From Pinus tabuliformis (Eukaryota > Streptophyta > Pinopsida > Pinales > Pinaceae): a stretch of 64,000 bases of DNA. The notes beneath the pieces were generated by a model that was not told the DNA's origin, ran no database searches, and was given only the letters and a program-made list of their open reading frames with translations. Position numbers and translations under genes: made by a program. Location: NCBI GenBank assembly GCA_031772625.1, contig CM062815.1, forward strand, positions 918,126,979-918,190,978, in the 5' to 3' direction. Positions 58,234 to 64,000 of this stretch are shown here, one piece after another. The first letter of the stretch is position 1. Each line of letters begins with the position of its first letter.

Positions 58234-60361
58234 TGTTATCACTCAGAATTTTCTCAAGGTTAAAGAAAGAAATTTATGAGGTAACCACAAACCTAATCTG
58301 TTAAACTCAGGTTCTAGCCAACCTAAGTCCAGAGAGGGCTCTCTCTTTATAATTTAACTTTGTTTTGATATGATATTATGCTAGTTATTAGTGCTCAAGG
58401 GTTTTGATTTTGATTGGGTGGTGGGCTTAAGAAAACAGATGGGCAAAACAATTATTCAGGCCATTGGGCTATGGAGTCAATCAAAGAATGGATTAGCTGG
58501 ATTTGATCAATCACTAAGGTAAGAGTTCACAGGGAAAGCTAGCACAGCTAAAAGTAAATCTGTAGGTTGAAATAGATGATGTAGTCCTAACCAGGGCAAA
58601 GGGCAATGAAGAATCTTTAACCAGGATTAAGATGAAGAAAAGAAGGATGATCAGTAGCAAAGGGAAATGAAGAATCCTTTACTATGGATCAAAGGGGGGA
58701 AAAATATGGAAGTGAGGGAGCAATTAAGAATTCCCAGACCAAGATAGTTTAGTAGAAAACATATAGAAAGAAAACACTTAAAACAGAGAGCATTTAAGCT
58801 AATTCTGAGATATCATTCCTTGTTTACTTTTAAGATTTCATAAGAGACACATATGAATATTTATAAGATGAAGAGATAATACTTATTTGTTCCAACTGTG
58901 CACAAGAATCCAGTCAAATGTCCTCAGCTTTATTTCACGATCCAACAAAACCAATCCACCCTTGAGTACAATAGCTCCTTGGATTAGTATAAAATTTCTA
59001 CAGAAATGTCTTTAAGTCCACACAAAATACTTCAAATGAAGAAGTATTTATAAAAATTCTAAACTGAAATATCTTGTAAATATATCAAGATTGGTTTTAA
59101 AAATATCTCAAATTGCTTTACATTAATATAACTTAAATAAAGGACATTCAAAACTAATGAATCTATTTGGCACTACTTTTATGGATTTATGGTGACAAAG
59201 AAGAGAAAGTCGAATTTGATAGTAACTCTTAATTGATGATGAGGCATCCCAGTCACTAACTGCATCCTTTCTTTGTGCATTCTGCCTCAGCAATTATGTG
59301 AGATTAGGGTCCAGTGATACCTTTGTATATCTCAATCTACGACAGATATTTAAAAAGTGAAGAGATTATTGTAGATAAGTATTTTTTTGAGATAAACCTC
59401 TCTCAGTGTCCCAAAATGTAGCACCATCTGTTCACAACATTTTCTGCCAAATGATGTCTAAAACAAGACTTTGCACAATCTGAAAAATAGGTTGTGAATA
59501 CATGCACTTATCTCACTTTTGGTAATACCTGTTTAAAAAGTGAGAAAGTTTTTTGTAGATTGGCCTGTTAGGAACACAAACCTCCTTCAGTTTCTCAAAC
59601 TACTTCTTGCATGGGCCACAATAGTTTCCAAAAATATATTTCTTAAAAAGTAAATTTCTGAAGATTGTACCATTTCTGCTCTGATTTCATCTTTTAACCT
59701 CAAATTTCTTTTAACTATTTTTCACTTTTACTTTGGATAAACTTCATTGTCGCTGGTGAAAGTGTTTTCATCTCTGTTTAACCCTTACTACCTCCATGTT
59801 TACTTTCATTGTTTACTTTTAACGCTTTGTTTTTTCGTCTGTCTTCACTTTGACATGAATCTGTATGCTCTCTAACTATCTTCCTTGTTGTTTATCTTCA
59901 TGCTAGCTGATTTACTTGACTTGGTCTTCAATTTGATACTATTTATCCCTGATACACTTTGACTGTTCTTTACTGTGTCTTTTGACCTTCACTGTATATT
60001 TTAGGGTTTTTACTATTTATTTCAACAGTAAATCATTTAATTTCATGTTCCCTCTGCTTGTCTTTTAACTGTATGTTTTATTTTCCATCTTTGTTGAATA
60101 TATTTGATAAAAATCTTAGAGTAAACATGTCTTATGACTAGTATTAAGACTATTTATCCAAGGTTGCGGTCTTCTGATCACCTGTAAAATAAAACAAACT
60201 ATTAGAAAAACGATGGTTGACAGGGAGGGTCATTAATGGATTTATCGAGCTTTATAGATCTATGGAGTGAGTCCAAAGTGATTTTAGGAGGCAAACCATG
60301 ATTGAATTAGTTAGTAGAGGCTTCATATGGAGCAGAAGGGTTTCATAAGTTTACACAGTAG
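58234..60361 (-). repeat. Long LTR of element D, right copy, truncated
   Basis: Aligns with 32317-34466 with scattered substitutions and short indels (roughly 92-93% identity by eye). It stops at AGTAG, where element E begins. Confidence 0.8.
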
Positions 60362-61402
60362 CGTTTCTGGGAAAACTAGTGTCTTTTCGATCGACTAGCC
60401 CTCTAGGTTTGGCAGCTACCCTAGAAACAAGAGTTTAAAGTAATTCAACGATTTCTTCTATGCACAATAGATAAGAGAAAGATGAGAAGACCAACCTGGA
60501 ACTTCCACATAATCCTTTGCTTGATCTTTCTCCCCCTTGGCAGAGCTTGCAACTCCTCTCTGTACTTATCCCGCTTGAAGAGTACCTGTAGAAACACAGT
60601 AGCAAAGAACCATCAAAGCATCTTGATATATTGTAATATAAACATTACAGAATCAGATATATAATGAACATACAATAGCATTCACAAATGATAACATTCA
60701 CAATTGCACAATCATATGGAAGAAACTTGAAGAACTTTATTAAATAGAAGGGAGAATTACAACCCAGTTGTCTGATCTAGCATCATCCTTCCAGCATCAA
60801 TCCCTCTTCACCTTATGAAATATCAAGATCACACCAACAACACAATGTTCTTTCCTCAAATACAAACTATCAGCACTTCCTTGCAATTCACAATATTTTA
60901 GCCTTCGGATCTCTTAGATGTGGGATCCATTTATAGATGTGTGCAAGGGGGTGAGTCATCTCTGGGGTTTTGATTAGTGTCATTCCACTTGTTACAATTG
61001 ATTCCACCTAGAGATTTCTTGGATCTCTTACTCATCCCTGGGTGAATTCAGAGAGGCAAGAGTCATAAGAGAAGTTTCTAGAAGATTCCATGAGCATCCA
61101 CTTAGCAAACTGTCTCGGACATTTGTCCATCCTCACCCATCGCACCCTACAGAAGGCCTAATCAGTATGCATCGCACCTAAGCAGTGTACCACTCAGTAT
61201 GCGTTGCACCTGGCCAGTGTAGCAGTCAGTATGGTTTAGTTTGGGCCATTTTTGGATGGTTTTTCAGGTGGAACTTTTGGGAAATGATGTAATCAGATGA
61301 CCATGTTCTTTTAGGGTATGAAACAAATATTTTAAGGGTTGAAAATCCCTGGTCTATCGACATATAAGATTGGGGTCGAAGTGCCCAAATATGTCTATAA
61401 CA
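60362..61402 (-). repeat. 3' LTR of element E
   Basis: About 1041 bp, ending TCTATAACA before the polypurine tract (minus GCTTTAGGGGGGCAAC, 61403-61418). It begins CGTTTCTGGGAAAA, so the expected TG is mutated or the left end is off by a few bases. Confidence 0.72.
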
Positions 61403-63580
61403 GTTGCCCCCCTAAAGCATGAAGTCGTAAATCTTGATGTCGGGTGAAATATTTTTTCATGAGGATCCAAGGTTTCGAACTAGAAGGTGACCTGTATAAG
61501 ATACAACACAATACATCATCATAATATAATTTTTCATGATTTAGCTGAGGTGGGCATTCCCATGCTCAGCTTTATAAATTCATTTCATGTACATAGATCA
61601 GATAGTCGTCTGATGATTCTTCAGATGTAGAGTCATCATCCTTGGTTCGGATGACCGTCTGTGCAACTTCTTTGTACATTTGATGTCTTTATATCCTTGA
61701 ATATATCACAGCCCGGATGGATGAAACTAGATCCGAGGTCTTCAAACTCGTTCAATCTTCACCCGATGTACAAGTCAATCCATGTGAAGAGATGTTCTGA
61801 AGTCGAACATGGAAAGACATTGCCTGATTACCAACCAATAATGTGGGCTATTAACAGACACAAGAGGAATCATCGATAATGATAATGACCCTCAAGGTAC
61901 TACAATAAAATTCATGCAGTGTGAATATATGATCCAATGTCGAACACCATGCAAAATCTTTCGGTCGAAGGTCATTGATGTCAACCTGTCGCCGGAAGTG
62001 AGAAACTTGCCATTGAGGCATGCAAGCTTCAAAGTACTGAAAGGGTTGTTTCTAAGCCAACTTCTCGGATAATGAGCTGATGTCGACAAGAAGTGACTCG
62101 TCGTAGGAGGGCCTTAATGTATCCCACATCTACGACATGAAATGAAGCAAATGATTTTCTGGAGGTGAAAACGATCTAATGACACAAGGTTCAGGAATGG
62201 CGGTCATGAAAAATGAAGGTTGAAGGTATTGCAGTGGATGAGGCATTAACTGGATTGTGGTTTCTCAACTGAATGACTTCTCTTGAACATGTCAGCGACA
62301 CTGAGATGGATTGGTAGCGTTAACCCCAAAAGATGGATGGTGTGGAAGACCAATGGTTAGATGACCGGTGAACAAAATAACCCAACCCGACTCAATAATG
62401 GTGATGGAGTGAAAGTGTCATGTTCAAGAGCAACCTGCTACCATAAGTTTTTTCAAGTTTCTTCCCTTTTTCCCCAGTCATTGCTGACCAGTACCTCTTT
62501 ATTTTTGTCAAGCTTGAGGAGGATAACATATTCTTGTTCTATAATTTTCCCTTTGGGCAAACCTGTCGCTATGTTTTAACGAGTCTAGCGACAGTGAAAC
62601 TCGATCTTGTCTAGAATGGACAAGTTTGTTGCTATTTTTTTAACGAGTTTAACGACAAGGATAACTCGGTCCTTTTCATGTTTAGAGAGTTTGAAAAGGG
62701 ACAAAAAGAAGACTCCAGAAGTTCTTTTTCATAGAATAATCCCTTAAGCCCGAAAAAGGATAAAATAATACAAAAGGGATGACTTTTTTTATCACTTTAA
62801 CGAGCCAAAAAAGACAAGCGCTCGCACTTTTTCGTAGGATAATCCCTTGAGTCCGAAAAGGTATAAAATTATACAGGAGGGATGACATTTCCAAGCACTT
62901 TAACGAGTTGGAAAGGCCAATTGCTCAACAATCTTTTCATATTTAACGAGTCTGAAAAGGGTTTAAAGGAGACTCGATTTTGAGGAACGAGTGGTGTCTA
63001 GGGTAGCAACTGGTTCCGGGTAAGCTTGGAACTTCTCAAAACATGGTGATTTCTGTAAAGAGGTTGGCTAACAAGACCACTCATCACAGTTGTTCCTTAA
63101 AAAAAGGTAAACAACCAAGTGGAAGCGTATGATTGGCCAAAAGAATGGAGGTGATGGGAGGTACACAACCAAGGTTCAAAAGGCTAATAGAACGACAATC
63201 ACAAAGGTTAATTACTCTAGGTGGGTTCATTTTTTAACGAGCTTGAACCATGGGGGAACTATGCTCAGTGGTGGGTTTATTTTTTAACGAGCTTAAACCA
63301 TGGGGGAACTATGCTCGGTGTCAATTTCATTTTTACACAAGCTTGAAATGACAAAATTATGCTTGAATCGGTGATCACAGATGTTCAATTCACTGTTTAG
63401 CACATTAGATTCTTTTGTCAGTCGTTCAACTTGCTCAATCACTCCATCAAATTGATTAGAAATACACATATATGTACGAAAAATGAATTAAAACTAACAT
63501 TTTACTTGAAGTATGTGAATAGTAACCATAAAAAGTAGTTTTACCTTTCACTTTCATCATTTCATTTCAAATTTGGGATT
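61403..63580 (-). other. 3' non-coding region of element E
   Basis: Polypurine tract, then a stretch at 61725-62140 very close to B, the conserved block at 62491-62536, and the hairpin array. No protein that I can support. Confidence 0.75.
62580..63317. repeat. CGAG/CTCG hairpin array of element E
   Basis: Candidate stems: CGAGT 62580 with ACTCG 62599; CGAGTT 62644 with AACTCG 62663; CGAGC 62801 with GCTCG 62820; CGAGT 62947 with ACTCG 62972; CGAGC 63288 with GCTCG 63313. A weaker one starts at 63238. Confidence 0.7.
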
Positions 63581-64000
63581 TTGGAGCTCTGGAGTGGTTT
63601 TCCCTCTCAAATTTCACCAGTTGATTTCAGGAGATTCGGTGGATCATTTTCTGTGCCGTCAGGACCAGGTAGGAGCTAACCCTGAGCTCTTCATTTTCAT
63701 TCCACCTTTTCTTGATTCTGAGCAAGTTTTTCCACATTCCTCGGCCCTTGGGGTTTGAAGATTTCGTTCCCCAATCATTGCACCTAGTCTGCATCGAAAG
63801 GTGTGATGCATATTGAGTTGTATACTGGTCAGTCAGTATGCATCTCACCTTGCTCAAAGGTAGGGTGCGATGGGCGCGGAAAGGCATCCTTACACAGTGA
63901 TTTTTCATCAAATTTTTGCCTGGTTTTGCTCAAATTTGGATCCTAACTCATCTTGTGTCTACATTTCAGATATTTATTGGATCAAGATGGTCGTCACATG
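63581..64000 (+). CDS. Start of the antisense gene of element E (5' exon, intron, first codons)
   Basis: CAGGACCAG is followed by the donor GTAGGAGC at 63669. The acceptor CTACATTTCAG ends at 63969, and the ATG is at 63987, 17 bases later. Only five codons are in the window. Spacing and splice sites mirror B (41763, 42061, 42077). Confidence 0.62.

Larger units (their letters stand above)
32317..60361 (-). mobile_element. Element D: gag-only Ty3/gypsy element with very long LTRs
   Basis: The LTRs at 32317-36172 and 58234-60361 (cut by element E) both start TGTTATCACTC on the plus strand. Without its nested insertion (38162-57678) the interior is only about 2.5 kb. It holds a primer site (minus, 58213-58230), a decayed gag and an acidic ORF, and no protease, RT or integrase. 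It is inserted in the gag of F. LTR divergence is visibly larger than in B, C or G, so it is older. Confidence 0.8.
60362..64000 (-). mobile_element. Element E: Tat-like Ty3/gypsy element, 3' end only
   Basis: Inserted in the second LTR of D. The visible order is 3' LTR, polypurine tract, 3' non-coding region, and the start of the antisense gene, as at the left end of B. The LTR differs greatly from B, while the 3' non-coding region stays close to it. Everything else is beyond the window. Confidence 0.82.

Overview
This window looks like intergenic nuclear DNA from a seed plant with a very large genome. A conifer or other gymnosperm is my best guess; that rests on the retrotransposon density and no species marker is visible. 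I found no ordinary host gene, rRNA, tRNA or CRISPR array. Almost all of the 64 kb is LTR retrotransposon, mostly inserted into one another.

Layout. 1-836: 3' end of an old Ty3/gypsy copy (minus strand, 'family 1'). 837-9321: a decayed Ty1/copia element (minus) interrupted at 4468-7875 by a young family-1 element with one intact Gag-protease ORF and no reverse transcriptase. 9322-10687: nothing recognisable. 10688-10985: a family-1 LTR fragment. From 10986 a large Tat-like Ty3/gypsy element ('A', plus) runs to 28884; its gag is split by a young non-coding relative ('G', 15581-19709). Inside A's 3' LTR sits element 'F' (28885 on); F's gag is split by 'D' (32317 on, long LTRs, gag only); D's gag is split by a copia derivative 'C' (38162-57678); C's LTR is split by a nearly complete 15-kb Tat-like element 'B' (38442-53413). 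D's second LTR is cut at 60362 by 'E', a relative of B that runs off the window. The nesting is A > F > D > C > B, five deep. Perfect 5-bp target duplications prove the G, C and B steps.

Elements A and B share the same plan: a long leader, a Gag of about 980 codons with a Pro/Gln/Tyr-rich front half, protease, an in-frame UAG, reverse transcriptase with RNase H, integrase, and then a second, archaeal-type RNase H placed AFTER integrase. An antisense gene with two GT-AG introns follows (open in B, decayed in A, its start visible in E), and then a long 3' non-coding region with an array of CGAG/CTCG hairpins and a near-invariant block of about 45 bases. G keeps this 3' region without any coding sequence, so it probably depends on relatives for its proteins.

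Most promising for follow-up: the intron-bearing antisense gene, the UAG-CAA-UCA stop between protease and RT, the post-integrase RNase H, the hairpin array with paired base changes, and an inversion of about 100 bp across the LTR/primer-site junction of G.
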